This document shows positions 1 through 9,496 of a stretch of DNA of 64,000 nucleotides, piece after piece. The number at the start of each line of letters is the position of its first letter. The first letter of the stretch is position 1. The DNA comes from a virus. The position numbers and the translations under genes are program-made. The notes below the pieces were generated by a model that saw nothing but the letters and a program-made list of their open reading frames with translations, ran no database searches and had not been told where the DNA came from. The DNA lies in IMG/VR virus record IMGVR_UViG_3300006931_000029, positions 1 through 64,000 of that record. The stretch is one strand, 5' to 3'.

Positions 1-2
1 AA

Positions 3-1715
3 CTGATTTCGATTGGTTGCAATCCTAGCGATCCTTTCCCATTTACTCCGGACTGGAACACGCTCGTCAACGAGGAAGACTACGATCCTTTCAACGACCC
101 CCGTTACGTCGGAACCGACTATACCAGTCCTCTCGGACCCTCAGCTTCTCGGCAATCCGGTCCTGCAAATCCAAATTGGACTATGTGTCCAGACGTGGAC
201 TACTGCGACGGTCCAAACGACTTGGACGTTGTTCAGCTTGATCGCTTCAGTCGCCGCTGGAAAGTTCGACTAGTAAGTGGCAAGGTCACTTTTGGACAGG
301 TTGACGTTGCACTGATCGACGCTCCGGAAGACATGTTTCCACCTAGCTTGAGCATGGCAAACACAACGTATATCACGTTGTCGTTTGATTCTCGCTCAGC
401 GCCATACTTTGCCTACCAGGTGGGAACCAACCAAATTCGAGTTCACTTCAGACTCAATGGCGTTCCGCTGAAAGTTCAGTTTACGGGTGAAGCTCCCCGT
501 CTTTTTTCAGAAGTCATCATCAATCCGATTGCCGAGCTGTGCGACGTGGTGCTTTTCTATGTCAGAGCCGGTAAAATGTACGTTCGGTTCCAAAGAGAGA
601 ATTTTGCCATCGAGCGTTTCGTCTGCGAGCCGACAATCTACGGCGAAGAGTTGGCTGTGTTCACAAAGATCGATGCCAATCGAGACGAACAAAGAATCTA
701 TCTCTACGGCAAAACTCTAGGAGGAAAGAGGCTCCTGTTTAGGTCCGGTCTCTACCCGGGATTCCCTGATCCTAATCCTATCCACGTCGACGTCGATCCC
801 GAGTTTGGCAAAAATGCTATCACGCTCGCGTCCGGATCGTACGAACGCATCGACACTGTCGAGTTCACGGACATGGACATCACCCTGTCGTCCATCGATC
901 ATTCTCGGCAACAGGAAGACGGCGCCCATTTCGTCACGATTCTCGATGGCACGACAGCACCTGTTGCGGAGAAAGGATCGACTTCAACGTCTATCTTAGA
1001 TGGATCGACGGACAGAATCTCCGAGGCTGGAGTCGTAGCCACCGTGATCGTTGATGGAACGACCGCCAACAACACAGCTCACATTCTCAACGATGTCACG
1101 ATCGCTGGAGGCACGTATGGAAACATCGGTGAGAGAGGCACCAACGCTATTACTCTTGAAAGCATCTCTAGCTTGAAAGGTGAGGACGCCTCAAGCTCTC
1201 TTATCGCGCTGGAAAATGGAACGCACGCCGAAGGCCAGTGGAGAGCGTTGAATGACATCACGCTTAAAAGGGTCGACCACATTTTCGGAGAGCACCGATC
1301 AACCAACCAGGAAACTCTAGCTGCCGTCTTTCATCGGTCAGGAAGTCACTCGATCAACGCCCACGAGACACTCAGTTCGATTAGGCATATCCACGGACAA
1401 CACGATGTCACCCAAGCAGAGACGCTTAAGTCTGGAGCCCATGTCGTCCGCCAGTTCAAGGCCTCCAATCGGTTGACATTGGTTTCTCTCAGTCACAAGA
1501 GTGGAACTGACAAAGGGCTTATCGCTTCAACCGTCAAAAACGGCATCATGTCTAAGGGTGACATTGGACGAGCCCGTTTGTCGGATACTTTCATTGGAGG
1601 CGAATATGCGTTCGGACTCCTCACATTCGACAATACCGATAGCGATCATTTCGATTCTACCAAATTTACGTGGGACCTAAACGTCTCACCAGACGACGAG
1701 GAAATCCCACCGTGA
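3..1715 (+). CDS. Phage tail/fibre protein with C-terminal repeats (5' partial)
   Basis: The reading frame is open from the first bases of the window, so the gene begins upstream; about 570 residues are visible. No family is recognised with confidence. The second half (roughly the last 280 residues) is a series of degenerate 15-30 residue units rich in Thr, Ser, His, Gly and Asn with phrases such as ILDGTTA, VIVDGTTA, LENGTHAEG and HETLSSIRHIHGQH. Such repeats are usual for phage fibre or adhesin shafts. It ends in TGA and overlaps by four bases the next gene, which carries a phage structural-protein signature, so a virion role is likely. Function is inferred from repeats and context only. 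Confidence 0.6.
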   Translation: MISIGCNPSDPFPFTPDWNTLVNEEDYDPFNDPRYVGTDYTSPLGPSASRQSGPANPNWTMCPDVDYCDGPNDLDVVQLDRFSRRWKVRLVSGKVTFGQVDVALIDAPEDMFPPSLSMANTTYITLSFDSRSAPYFAYQVGTNQIRVHFRLNGVPLKVQFTGEAPRLFSEVIINPIAELCDVVLFYVRAGKMYVRFQRENFAIERFVCEPTIYGEELAVFTKIDANRDEQRIYLYGKTLGGKRLLFRSGLYPGFPDPNPIHVDVDPEFGKNAITLASGSYERIDTVEFTDMDITLSSIDHSRQQEDGAHFVTILDGTTAPVAEKGSTSTSILDGSTDRISEAGVVATVIVDGTTANNTAHILNDVTIAGGTYGNIGERGTNAITLESISSLKGEDASSSLIALENGTHAEGQWRALNDITLKRVDHIFGEHRSTNQETLAAVFHRSGSHSINAHETLSSIRHIHGQHDVTQAETLKSGAHVVRQFKASNRLTLVSLSHKSGTDKGLIASTVKNGIMSKGDIGRARLSDTFIGGEYAFGLLTFDNTDSDHFDSTKFTWDLNVSPDDEEIPP

Positions 1716-2332
1716 ACATTCAACTACTGAACTTAGGCACAGTCGCCAACGACCGGACAGGCGATACCATCCGAGGCGGCGGCTCTAAGATCAACAGCAA
1801 CTTTCAAGAGCTGTTTTTCTTCGGCCCAGCTCGCCATCGCCAGTGCGCTCTCGTCTATAAAACAACAGGAGGCCTAGCCGATTTCCTTGCGTTCTCTGTG
1901 TTGAACGTCACCATCACGGGACCTTTTCTTGGAGCTATCGCCGGCAAGAACGATGACCGAGGTGAACGCAATCTCTCCGTCTATATTCCTGGCGTCGTTT
2001 CAAACGCGTGGACTGCCCAAGCCAACGGCGACACCTGGTTGTTCGTCTCCAGCACGCCGAACAGCGGAGGTTATGGTTTTGGCACAACCACGTTGGAACC
2101 AGCAAATCAGCAGTCCGCGCCTACGCCGGCAGCAGGCCAATACTGGTACGACACGCTCGAAGGTTCAGTCAAGACGTGGAATGGATCGGCGTGGGTTCAG
2201 GTCTACGCGCTCTTCATTGCAAAGGTTACGGCTGCAGCTGGAACCATCACGTCTTTGACTTACTTGCTGGACAACGACGAACTTATCGCGGCTAGGGCAG
2301 AGGCGGTCAAGGCGGCGATCGTGCTCGGTTGA
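1712..2332 (+). CDS. Phage structural protein with GDTxRxxxxKINxNFxELF N-terminal motif
   Basis: About 206 residues. I chose the GTG at 1712, which overlaps the upstream stop and has a GAGGAAA Shine-Dalgarno eight bases before it. The N-terminus contains NDRTGDTIRGGGSKINSNF, a signature shared by many phage tail-fibre, neck and head-fibre proteins, where it marks a small attachment domain. The remainder is rich in Gly, Thr and Asn and includes an SAPTPAAGQYWYDT linker, as seen in fibre proteins that display short modules. It is translationally coupled to the repeat protein before it. A virion surface role is likely; the exact location on the particle is not visible. Confidence 0.7.
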   Translation: MNIQLLNLGTVANDRTGDTIRGGGSKINSNFQELFFFGPARHRQCALVYKTTGGLADFLAFSVLNVTITGPFLGAIAGKNDDRGERNLSVYIPGVVSNAWTAQANGDTWLFVSSTPNSGGYGFGTTTLEPANQQSAPTPAAGQYWYDTLEGSVKTWNGSAWVQVYALFIAKVTAAAGTITSLTYLLDNDELIAARAEAVKAAIVLG

Positions 2333-2378
2333 TTTCTGGATTTACGGCTTGTGTTCTTGGGTGTAAACATCCACCCAC

Positions 2379-4739
2379 ATGGCCAAATCAGAACGGGCTG
2401 TCCCGCGCTTTCTCCTTCCTCCAACTTACCTTGGCAGCGTCAGCAAGGTCCTCGAGACGAATGTTGATGCCAAAATCGGTATCGACTCCCTGACGGGGGC
2501 CATCACGCAAAAGCCATGGTCTCACAAAGGAGCGTGGTCTCGCCTATTGCTGTGCGCTCTCCGTGGCTTGGGTCTACCGAACGTGAAAGTTCTCGGCAAA
2601 GGAGAAAAATGGGCCGATTTCGACATCATCATCCTCGAGCATGGCATGGAATTCGACGGGACATTCAACGTCTACGGTGGCGCCAACGATGAGTTGTCCG
2701 AGCGAGTTGAACAGTTTCTGAACTACGCAGGCGAGATTCTTTCCTACGAAGTTCCGATGCCAGACATCGGGGAGTTCGTCAATTCTCGATCTTCGTCTTG
2801 CTCGGCGAGGTTCGCAACGATGGTAGCGGCTAACTCGGCTTTGACAGAAAAATGTAAAGCCATCAAGTTTTTCGATCAAGTCGATCCTCACGGTCACCTA
2901 GTCATTGGAGATTCCCACGCCCTGTCGGCGTGGACGCCGTTGAATGAGATTCGCCGCCATGATGGGAAGACTCTGTATGGCGTCCTGAAAGAAGGGCTGA
3001 TCAACTTAATCGGCGCTCCGAAGAATTATTCCAAGATAACGGTCTACTTCGGCAACATCGACGTTCGCCATCATCTTTGCCGCCAACCGAATCCAACACA
3101 GGCTGCTGAGAATCTCGCAGCTCAGTACGCAGCTCAGCTTCGACAACTGAGCGAAATGGGAATCGAGGTAGAGGCTATTTCTCTTCTTCCGATTGAGGAT
3201 GAAAGCCGAAAGCTTCCGAAGACCGGATACTACAAGGGTGAACCGTTTCACGGGTCTTGGACTGACCGAGCTGGAGTCCGGGTGCTCTTCAACTCGCTGC
3301 TCAAACAGCTGTCGGTGGACGGTGACAAGAAGATTTTCTCGGTCTATGAGTGGCCTAGCTGCTTTGTGGACGACGGCAAGTTGAGTTTCGACGTCATGGA
3401 GCGGCCAAAGTCTGTTCATATTTCTCCAGAGTGGTACCGCACCGACCTTGACACCGGTGAAGTCCGGGTATGGCCAGCGGTTCGTCCTCCTCGCAAGAAG
3501 GTAGATGACACAGACGACGAGGAACCCTCGACACCTGCGAGCACAGAACCACCGTTGCCTGGTGCAATTCCACCAAAGGTCAAACGGGAACCGAAGACCA
3601 GGACGGCGGCATTCGGCAAAACGCCGTACTATTTCGACTTGGTTGACTACTACAAGAAAGCTCTCAACCTTCAACGGCGAAACTTGGGTCTTTCGTTCGC
3701 GCCGGTCGACGACGACCTGATGAATGCCGTGTCGATCTACGACACCGTGAACCGTCGCTATGCCGGCTTCTCAAAGGTTCTGGAGGACCTTCACTACGGT
3801 CCTGAACCGATCAAGTATCGACAGGCGTTGACGAAGAAGGCCTACTCCTTCTCCCACGTCCAATGGCAGTACATCCATCTCGTTCATCGCATCACCGGTT
3901 CTGGCGCTTCGTTTGAGAAGGACCACGGTTACCGCAACACGATCGTCTTCGAGGTGGCAGACGCCATAGAGCAAGGAGGCATTGACTTAGCAAAAGAAGT
4001 GGTGCTAAAGTGGGACCACAAAGGCAAAGCAATGTTCACCTCCATCGGCAATCAGATTCCTCCGTTCAACAAGCCCACTCCGCCATTCACTCGCGGTGGT
4101 ATTGAGTATTTGGTGAACTTCGCCCCGAGGATCGCAAACGACTACGCGTCATGGTTGGTAGACCAAGCTCGAGCGGGCAATTACGTTGGCATCCGAGAAG
4201 CCGTCGATTACGTTCTCGACCTTCAGTCAAAGCTCGGCCTGAAGAGGTACGCGTTCGTCCTCACAGCATTCGTGATGGATTCAGCCGAGTATTTCCCCTA
4301 CCTGGTTGATCCGTCGTCTCACTGCTACTACGGCAAAAATTGCACCGAGTGTCTCGACCTGATCGGCGACATTGATGGTAAGAAAGAGATTGGTTATGAC
4401 CTGATCATGGAGTCTCTCTGTGCCGACTGCGAGGAAGTTCAAGCTCAGTTCGTCGCCGATCGGAAGGCGGCGGGTCAGCCCACGCCAGAGTTACTCGCGC
4501 CAGTTGTCGATGTTCCGATCAGACCCGGATCGTCCAAGCTTGCCCGGCCATACGACGTCGAAGACGTTGCGTGCGACTACATTCGTTTCATCGAGAACTA
4601 TGTGCCGGACAACAAGCTCGGCAGTTACCGCCATCTCGACTTGAAGACGCTGTTCCACAACAGTTCCGTCACTAACCATCCGAAAGGACGGCAGCGTTGG
4701 ATGATGGAAGGCGTTAAGCCGGAACCAGCAACGACCTAG
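2379..4739 (+). CDS. SGNH-hydrolase-like protein with large uncharacterised C-terminal domain
   Basis: 786 residues starting at ATG. Residues about 170-300 resemble an SGNH/GDSL hydrolase: block I is VIGDSHALSAW and a block III-like element is YFGNIDVRHH, followed by a Leu-rich region. A Pro- and Glu-rich linker (about 365-405) leads to a second, mostly helical domain of about 370 residues with no family I recognise. It contains several Cys residues (CYYGKNCTECLD, CADCEE) that could bind metal. The GNID variant of the usual GxND block is atypical, so activity is uncertain. Possible roles are esterase or deacetylase action on surface polymers; this is inference. Confidence 0.5.
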   Translation: MAKSERAVPRFLLPPTYLGSVSKVLETNVDAKIGIDSLTGAITQKPWSHKGAWSRLLLCALRGLGLPNVKVLGKGEKWADFDIIILEHGMEFDGTFNVYGGANDELSERVEQFLNYAGEILSYEVPMPDIGEFVNSRSSSCSARFATMVAANSALTEKCKAIKFFDQVDPHGHLVIGDSHALSAWTPLNEIRRHDGKTLYGVLKEGLINLIGAPKNYSKITVYFGNIDVRHHLCRQPNPTQAAENLAAQYAAQLRQLSEMGIEVEAISLLPIEDESRKLPKTGYYKGEPFHGSWTDRAGVRVLFNSLLKQLSVDGDKKIFSVYEWPSCFVDDGKLSFDVMERPKSVHISPEWYRTDLDTGEVRVWPAVRPPRKKVDDTDDEEPSTPASTEPPLPGAIPPKVKREPKTRTAAFGKTPYYFDLVDYYKKALNLQRRNLGLSFAPVDDDLMNAVSIYDTVNRRYAGFSKVLEDLHYGPEPIKYRQALTKKAYSFSHVQWQYIHLVHRITGSGASFEKDHGYRNTIVFEVADAIEQGGIDLAKEVVLKWDHKGKAMFTSIGNQIPPFNKPTPPFTRGGIEYLVNFAPRIANDYASWLVDQARAGNYVGIREAVDYVLDLQSKLGLKRYAFVLTAFVMDSAEYFPYLVDPSSHCYYGKNCTECLDLIGDIDGKKEIGYDLIMESLCADCEEVQAQFVADRKAAGQPTPELLAPVVDVPIRPGSSKLARPYDVEDVACDYIRFIENYVPDNKLGSYRHLDLKTLFHNSSVTNHPKGRQRWMMEGVKPEPATT

Positions 4740-5022
4740 TCAATCTGTCGTATTCAGAAGCGAGCATCGCGCCAGCCCGCCGAAGATTCACAAGCGGATC
4801 GGCTGACGGTTTCCATGATTCGGCCTCGAACGGCCAGCACGGAAGAAGGAGTGTCTTCACCTCATCGATTGTGTGATGTTTCGCAAGCAGCTGGTTCGCC
4901 ATGGCGTAGCAGCAAGCGCCTGCCCCGATCTCGGCGTTCGAGTGAGAATCGTCATGACTCTCGGTGAACCCGTGTTGTCGCTGATTCCCCTGTTCAGTTG
5001 CAAAAGCTTCAATTCCGCTCAT
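4714..5022 (-). CDS. Conserved phage protein, EHDDSH/WKP family, unknown function
   Basis: 102 residues. It matches the pattern of a small family common in phages and bacteria: an N-terminal GFTESHDDSHSNAEIGAGACCYA segment (two to three acidic/His residues in a helix), then LLPCWPFEAESWKP, then a C-terminal helix LRRAGAMLASEYDRL. The family's function is unknown to me; its helical acidic core recalls MazG-type nucleotide hydrolases but the catalytic set is not evident. Its 3' end overlaps the convergent gene by 26 nt. Confidence 0.75.
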   Translation of the reverse strand: MSGIEAFATEQGNQRQHGFTESHDDSHSNAEIGAGACCYAMANQLLAKHHTIDEVKTLLLPCWPFEAESWKPSADPLVNLRRAGAMLASEYDRLTRSLLVPA

Positions 5023-5064
5023 GCAATTAAGAATTGCACTAAGCCGAAATTTTTGTAAATCTCC

Positions 5065-5325
5065 TCAAGCCGAAGCCTGACGCGGTTTGTGATCGCGACC
5101 GTACATCTTGTTCAGTTGCAGACGGATTTTTTCCATCTCGCGCACGTGACACTCTGGACAAATGCCGTGAGAAATGTGACCGTCTTGCTCGGGCTCGCAG
5201 GGTTTGTCTTTGAAATGGTTTCCGCAGTTTTGACAAACGACCTTCAACCTGCCGGTGAAAGCAGGATTGTTCCTATCAGCGATGTCGGCCGCCGATTCCA
5301 TCTCGACTAGCTGCCGGCAGTTCAT
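5065..5325 (-). CDS. Small zinc-ribbon-like protein
   Basis: 86 residues with a CQNCGNHF...CEPEQDGHISHGICPECH core: two CxxC knuckles about 26 residues apart plus an extra Cys and His residues, typical of a zinc ribbon. Followed by a basic helix (EMEKIRLQLNKMYGRDHKPRQ). The start overlaps the stop of the upstream gene by four nt, so the two are probably co-translated. No specific family is recognised; nucleic-acid or protein binding is inferred. Confidence 0.65.
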   Translation of the reverse strand: MNCRQLVEMESAADIADRNNPAFTGRLKVVCQNCGNHFKDKPCEPEQDGHISHGICPECHVREMEKIRLQLNKMYGRDHKPRQASA

Positions 5326-5846
5326 GCTGGACCTGCGTCCGGAGGCGGAACTTCACCGGATGCCGGAGGTGCGGCTTCAGCGGCGCCTTCGCCACCTTCA
5401 GCACCAGGAGCAGGCGGGGCTTTCTTCGCGCCGAAGGAACTTGGACCTGCCGATTTGCGGCGACGAGGTTGAGCCTGAACATCGCCGGCAAGAGGCATCT
5501 CTTCCATCGAAGCGATCAACTTGCGCAACTGGTCACGTAGATTGGAAAAGTAGTTGGCAAGACGCCATGGGTCAACCGCCAGTTGTTCGGCAGATGCTTC
5601 CAGAACCTCGATCGTCTCACGGTTGATAGAACCAGTGATCTCGTTGTCCCGCCATGTCTGGAGGAAGGTATGAATCTTCGTGGCGTACGGTTCATTGCGG
5701 GCCGACTTGTACGTCGACTCCATAGACACGAGCTGACGCTCGATGCTCCCATACCACGAAACAGCGGACACGCCTGAGTATGCCTCAAGCAGATCGCAGT
5801 CGGTTGGGTGTTGAAACCGACCCCATGATTCGTAATCGTCGAACAT
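5322..5846 (-). CDS. Hypothetical protein with Pro/Ala-rich tail
   Basis: 174 residues. The first 120 are mixed charged and helical (RQLVSMESTYKSARNE, EVLEASAEQLAVDPWRLANYFSNLRDQLRKLI) and the last 50 are low-complexity Pro, Ala, Gly and Lys. No family is recognised. It sits in a four-gene minus-strand operon (6626 down to 5065) with nearly no spacing. Confidence 0.6.
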   Translation of the reverse strand: MFDDYESWGRFQHPTDCDLLEAYSGVSAVSWYGSIERQLVSMESTYKSARNEPYATKIHTFLQTWRDNEITGSINRETIEVLEASAEQLAVDPWRLANYFSNLRDQLRKLIASMEEMPLAGDVQAQPRRRKSAGPSSFGAKKAPPAPGAEGGEGAAEAAPPASGEVPPPDAGPA

Positions 5847-5855
5847 AGTGGCTTT

Positions 5856-6626
5856 TTACTCCTCTTCGAGAGGAGCTGACTTCGCGATCTCGTCCCAATT
5901 GCCGTATTCGCGGAAGAGGCGGACGATCGAGTGGTTGACGTCTGACGTGCCAATCTCGCTGAAACCGCTCTCTCGCAGCGTGTCGACGGCCGCCCGGCGA
6001 ATACGCTGCATGATGGCAGGGTCAAGCGACTGATACTCCGCCATGACGTTCTCGAACGACTGCTCAAAAAGTTGGGCTTCCTCGACGGAATCTTTGATGG
6101 CGGACTTGACTTTCGGCGCAGCAGGAACTTTCGTGCCTTTGTCGTCGGTCGCCGGAGCTTTCAGGTCTGACCCAATTCCCTCAGGACCATCGTCGTTGCC
6201 ATCGTTCATGTCCTTGACCAATTGCTCAAGGTCCGGCACCTTGTCGGAATCCGACGGTTCGATCTCAGAGACGTCGACAAAATTGATGATGAAGCACGCA
6301 GGATCGTTGTTTGAGTTGACGTCGTTGGCGAATGCTGCCACCCAACCCAGCTCGGCGAGTTTGACGATGTTCTCTGCTTCTTTGAGCTTCGACGCAACTT
6401 CTTGGTACTTGCAGCCGTCTTCAACGCGAACAAACGCGCCGTTGACGTCGAGCTCGATCTTCAACTCGATGTTTAAGCCAAGGTCTTTCAAGGCTTTCTC
6501 GAGGGGTTTCTTCTTGACCTCGAGGCCCTCCACTTCAGCCATGTGTTCCATCACGTCAGCAATGGCCTCGTCCGTGTCCGGTTTGAACGACTCGGCGAAG
6601 AGGAAGTTGAGAAGATTTTTGGGCAT
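5856..6626 (-). CDS. Hypothetical protein, first gene of a minus-strand operon
   Basis: 256 residues from ATG. The N-terminal half alternates helix and strand (ADVMEHMAEVEGLEVKKKPLEKALKDLGLNIELKIELD). A linker rich in Asp, Gly and Lys at about 150-190 separates a C-terminal helical domain that resembles the small four-helix modules in phage replication or regulatory proteins, but I cannot name it. A copy of the TTTTTGTTTAC element lies 81 nt upstream on the same strand. Confidence 0.6.
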   Translation of the reverse strand: MPKNLLNFLFAESFKPDTDEAIADVMEHMAEVEGLEVKKKPLEKALKDLGLNIELKIELDVNGAFVRVEDGCKYQEVASKLKEAENIVKLAELGWVAAFANDVNSNNDPACFIINFVDVSEIEPSDSDKVPDLEQLVKDMNDGNDDGPEGIGSDLKAPATDDKGTKVPAAPKVKSAIKDSVEEAQLFEQSFENVMAEYQSLDPAIMQRIRRAAVDTLRESGFSEIGTSDVNHSIVRLFREYGNWDEIAKSAPLEEE

Positions 6627-6706
6627 GGCAGGTGTGTCTTAACTATGCGGTTCTTGCTACTGAACCGGCCAGCTAAGAATTTGATTCTGTCTGTGTTCTT
6701 GGATAC

Positions 6707-6719
6707 GTAAACAAAAATT
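6707..6719 (-). promoter_or_regulatory. Candidate promoter element TTTTTGTTTAC
   Basis: On the minus strand it reads AATTTTTGTTTAC, 81 nt upstream of the ATG at 6626, in the divergent intergenic region before the helicase gene. It is one of eight matching elements in the window. Confidence 0.4.
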
Positions 6720-6720
6720 G

Positions 6721-8328
6721 ATGAGCAGCATCCTGGATTACTTCCCTCTTACGCGAATTCGCCCGAGCCAGGAGAAGAGTTTGCTCTTCATCGAGAAAAA
6801 CATTCTCAACGGTTTTCGCGACATCATCGTTCAGGCTCCCACTGGTTCTGGCAAGAGTGCCATCCTCATAGCCATCTGCAACTGGATTAAGACGAGAGAA
6901 GACATCGCCGGCGTAAAGGGCGGTTACTACCTCACCGCACAAAAACTTCTGCAAACCCAGCTGGAGAACGATCAGCCGATTCTCAAGGAAGGTCTCAACA
7001 ATCTCCGCTCGATCAAATCGTCAGTGGAATACCCGTGCCCCGTCCACAAGAACTGCGGGTTCGGCACCAGAGCAAAGGACAAATGCCCGTGTGAAGGGAT
7101 GGAATGTGCCTACAAGGCGGCTAAAGGCAGGTTCCTCGCTTCAACGATCGCCGTCACCAACTACGCTTACTTTTTCGCCGAAAGGAGATATGCTGGCAAG
7201 CTGGAGAAGCGTCAACTATTGGCGTTGGACGAATGTCACAACGTTGAGCGTCAAGTTATTCGCTTTGTTGACCTGAAAATTTCGGAATCTCAACTAGAGA
7301 AATTTGCGCCAACAATCATGGGCAACGTTCCGCCGATCGATAGTCTCGAGGAACTGCTAAGTTGGGTTGAGAACGTGTATGTCAAGGAAGCCGTGTCTCG
7401 GTTGGAAGCGCTGCTTGAACTCGCGCAGGACAACAACTCGGGAGACCAATTCGCCCGTGATGCGTTTGATTTGGATCAACACATTTGCAAAACGAACCGA
7501 GCTATCAAGGACGCGAAGGAGAGTCCTAAACAGTGGATTTTCTGGACTGAGAAAGATGCAGAAGGAAAGCAAGAGTTCATCGCTCGGCCATTGCATGCAG
7601 CTCCGTTCATGGAGGAAATGGTGAACAAAGGCGCAACAGTTCGCGTCTACACATCGGCGTATCCCGGTGAGAAAAAGATCTTTTGCCGGTCGCTAGGATT
7701 GGACCCAGAAGAGACACCGATGTGCAAATTGAAGAGTGACTTCGACCCAAAGAATCGGCGTGTAATCGTTTTTGGCGTCGGCCCGATGGGCAAGAAAAAT
7801 CAGGAACAGACGATGCCAGCCCTTTTGAAAGCGGTGAGCAAGATCGTTGACAAGCACAAGACCGAGAGAGGCATCATCCACGGTCACAGCTATGACATCT
7901 GCAACAAGATCAACAACCATCTGCTCGAAGGACCACACGGGCAGCGTGTGATTTTTCCAACCAAAGCAGACCAGCGAGAAGAAGCATTTCGGCGGCATGG
8001 CGAATTTGAAGGATCGATTCTTATCACGCCATCGATGACGGAGGGTTTCGACTTCAAGGACGATCTTGCCCGGTGGCAAATCATGCCGAAAATACCGTGG
8101 CCTTCTCTTGGCGACAGGCAGGTTAAGGCAAAAGCAGATATGGACCCAGATTGGTACAGCTGCGAAACGGTGAAGGCGGTCATTCAAACCTGCGGGCGTA
8201 TCTGCCGCAACATCAACGACTACGGCATGACGTACATCTTAGACGACGATTTTTGGTATCTCCATCGCAAGGCCGAACACATGTTTCCGAAGTGGTTCTT
8301 GGAATCTGTATCGAACCATAGAAAGTAG
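6721..8328 (+). CDS. DinG/XPD-type superfamily 2 DNA helicase
   Basis: About 535 residues. Motif I is APTGSGKSAI near residue 40. Motif II is LALDECHNVE, a DECH box as in Rad3/XPD/DinG proteins. Motif VI is QTCGRICRNINDYG near residue 490. Between motifs I and II is a Cys cluster (YPCPVHKNC, CPCEGMECAY) in the position where XPD and DinG hold an iron-sulphur cluster. Known family members unwind DNA or DNA-RNA hybrids 5' to 3'. TTG at 6718 and ATG at 6721 are both possible; ATG is preferred. It is divergent from the operon on its left. Confidence 0.85.
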   Translation: MSSILDYFPLTRIRPSQEKSLLFIEKNILNGFRDIIVQAPTGSGKSAILIAICNWIKTREDIAGVKGGYYLTAQKLLQTQLENDQPILKEGLNNLRSIKSSVEYPCPVHKNCGFGTRAKDKCPCEGMECAYKAAKGRFLASTIAVTNYAYFFAERRYAGKLEKRQLLALDECHNVERQVIRFVDLKISESQLEKFAPTIMGNVPPIDSLEELLSWVENVYVKEAVSRLEALLELAQDNNSGDQFARDAFDLDQHICKTNRAIKDAKESPKQWIFWTEKDAEGKQEFIARPLHAAPFMEEMVNKGATVRVYTSAYPGEKKIFCRSLGLDPEETPMCKLKSDFDPKNRRVIVFGVGPMGKKNQEQTMPALLKAVSKIVDKHKTERGIIHGHSYDICNKINNHLLEGPHGQRVIFPTKADQREEAFRRHGEFEGSILITPSMTEGFDFKDDLARWQIMPKIPWPSLGDRQVKAKADMDPDWYSCETVKAVIQTCGRICRNINDYGMTYILDDDFWYLHRKAEHMFPKWFLESVSNHRK

Positions 8329-8351
8329 CCAGACTATGTTCTCCAGATAAG

Positions 8352-8672
8352 ATGCTACGTCTAAGCAATTTGGACCTAACAATTGCGTACTCGGTAATTC
8401 GATCTGCCGCTGATCGAACTGTTGAACTTATTCATGGCGAAGACATTTCTCGGTTTTGGGAAACGTCCGATCGAATACAAAAATTCTGGCTATTCTCGGT
8501 TTTTCCCTATGCTCCTGGCTACGAGCAGGTGCAGGTTTCCGATGACAAATTTATTCTTTTGCGTCCCGTTCCTGGGGTCGAAGTCAAGAAAACCACGGTG
8601 GAAACTTCCATCGCTGTATTTGGAAATGTTCTCGACTTCACACCTCTCATTGAATGGCTAAGCGCAATGTAA
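8352..8672 (+). CDS. Hypothetical protein
   Basis: 106 residues, 23 nt after the helicase and probably in its operon. Mixed alpha/beta composition with aromatic residues (FWETSDRIQKFWLFSVFPYAP). No family recognised. Its last 19 nt overlap the next gene. Confidence 0.6.
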   Translation: MLRLSNLDLTIAYSVIRSAADRTVELIHGEDISRFWETSDRIQKFWLFSVFPYAPGYEQVQVSDDKFILLRPVPGVEVKKTTVETSIAVFGNVLDFTPLIEWLSAM

Positions 8673-8962
8673 ACAAGTTCCTCGAAGAGTGCATCGAATT
8701 ATGTTGGGTGTCTCAACGCACCCTGATCGACGACACTTGCGAGGAATACAAAATTCTCAGCGCTAAAGTGGAAGCTTTTCAAGAGGTTTACGCCCACTTG
8801 AACGATGGCGAAGAATACGACGGTGGTTCGGAGGTTCTTGATGATGACCGCCCAAGCCTCGACGAAGTCATAGACGGTAAGGCAAAAACAGCCCCAGTTC
8901 CGGTCGTTGACGACGAAGAAGAGGAAGAAGACGGCGAATCAGAAACCGACGAAGATGAGTAG
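8654..8962 (+). CDS. Hypothetical acidic protein
   Basis: 102 residues. The N-terminal half is helical (NKFLEECIELCWVSQRTLIDD) and the C-terminal half is strongly acidic, ending in a run of Asp and Glu. Such tails are seen in DNA-mimic and regulatory phage proteins, but nothing specific identifies it. It overlaps both neighbours, which fits translational coupling. Confidence 0.6.
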   Translation: MAKRNVNKFLEECIELCWVSQRTLIDDTCEEYKILSAKVEAFQEVYAHLNDGEEYDGGSEVLDDDRPSLDEVIDGKAKTAPVPVVDDEEEEEDGESETDEDE

Positions 8963-9245
8963 CGTAGTACCATTCACCAAAGCGTCAGAAAAAGATCGAA
9001 TCAAAGTCACAGTCTCGCTCAAAGAACTTGAGCCGGTTTTTCGTAGTGTGAACTACAAAAACCTAGCCGAGATTGTGAGAGGAACGCCGATCATCATCGA
9101 GCTTCCTGGACCTCGCAAAGTTCTCTTTGAAGTGAACCGAGAAGGAAAGACGGCTGCAACGAACGCTTGGCCTTTGATTCAACCTCAAGTCGGCAAACCG
9201 ATTCGCTACCACGTTATGCGCGTAACGGTTGCCAATTACGAGTAA
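8955..9245 (+). CDS. Hypothetical protein
   Basis: 96 residues from the ATG at 8955 (MSSVVPFTKASEKD), which overlaps the preceding stop by eight nt. A longer upstream start would lie inside the acidic tail of the previous gene and is less likely. Contains a compact beta-rich stretch (EIVRGTPIIIELPGPRKVLFEVNR). No family recognised. Confidence 0.6.
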   Translation: MSSVVPFTKASEKDRIKVTVSLKELEPVFRSVNYKNLAEIVRGTPIIIELPGPRKVLFEVNREGKTAATNAWPLIQPQVGKPIRYHVMRVTVANYE

Positions 9246-9496
9246 TGGCAACCAGAAAAGCCACGCAAGAGGTTGTCATCGAACTTTCGAATGGCGTCAA
9301 AGGTGTGTTTAGCGGGCGAGCGATTGCTTGGCCCGGCCAGTCAGAAGGCGTGAGCGTCGTCGGCGTAAAATTCTTTGCCCCGAAGGTGAAAGAAAAGAAG
9401 GCCGAAACGCCAACCGAACCACCAAAACCGCCGGTCCCGCCAGTACCGACTAGTCAATCTGCAGGGGCGCAAACTCCTGCGCCGCCTTCAAAGTAG
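9245..9496 (+). CDS. Hypothetical protein with Pro-rich tail
   Basis: 83 residues; ATG shares one base with the preceding TAA. An N-terminal beta-like domain (QEVVIELSNGVKGVFSGRAIAW) is followed by a Pro- and Lys-rich tail. It ends the helicase operon and overlaps the convergent gene by 47 nt. Confidence 0.55.
   Translation: MATRKATQEVVIELSNGVKGVFSGRAIAWPGQSEGVSVVGVKFFAPKVKEKKAETPTEPPKPPVPPVPTSQSAGAQTPAPPSK

Noticed and set aside
3006-3674. 222-residue minus-strand frame inside the SGNH-like gene
   Set aside because: Antisense to a long coherent gene, Arg/Cys-rich composition typical of a shadow frame.
5516-6067. 183-residue minus-strand frame
   Set aside because: Ser/Arg-rich shadow of two well-formed genes in another frame.
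8664-8676. GTAAACAAG match to the promoter-like element
   Set aside because: Lies inside a coding start, lacks the A/T run and has no downstream start at the usual spacing.
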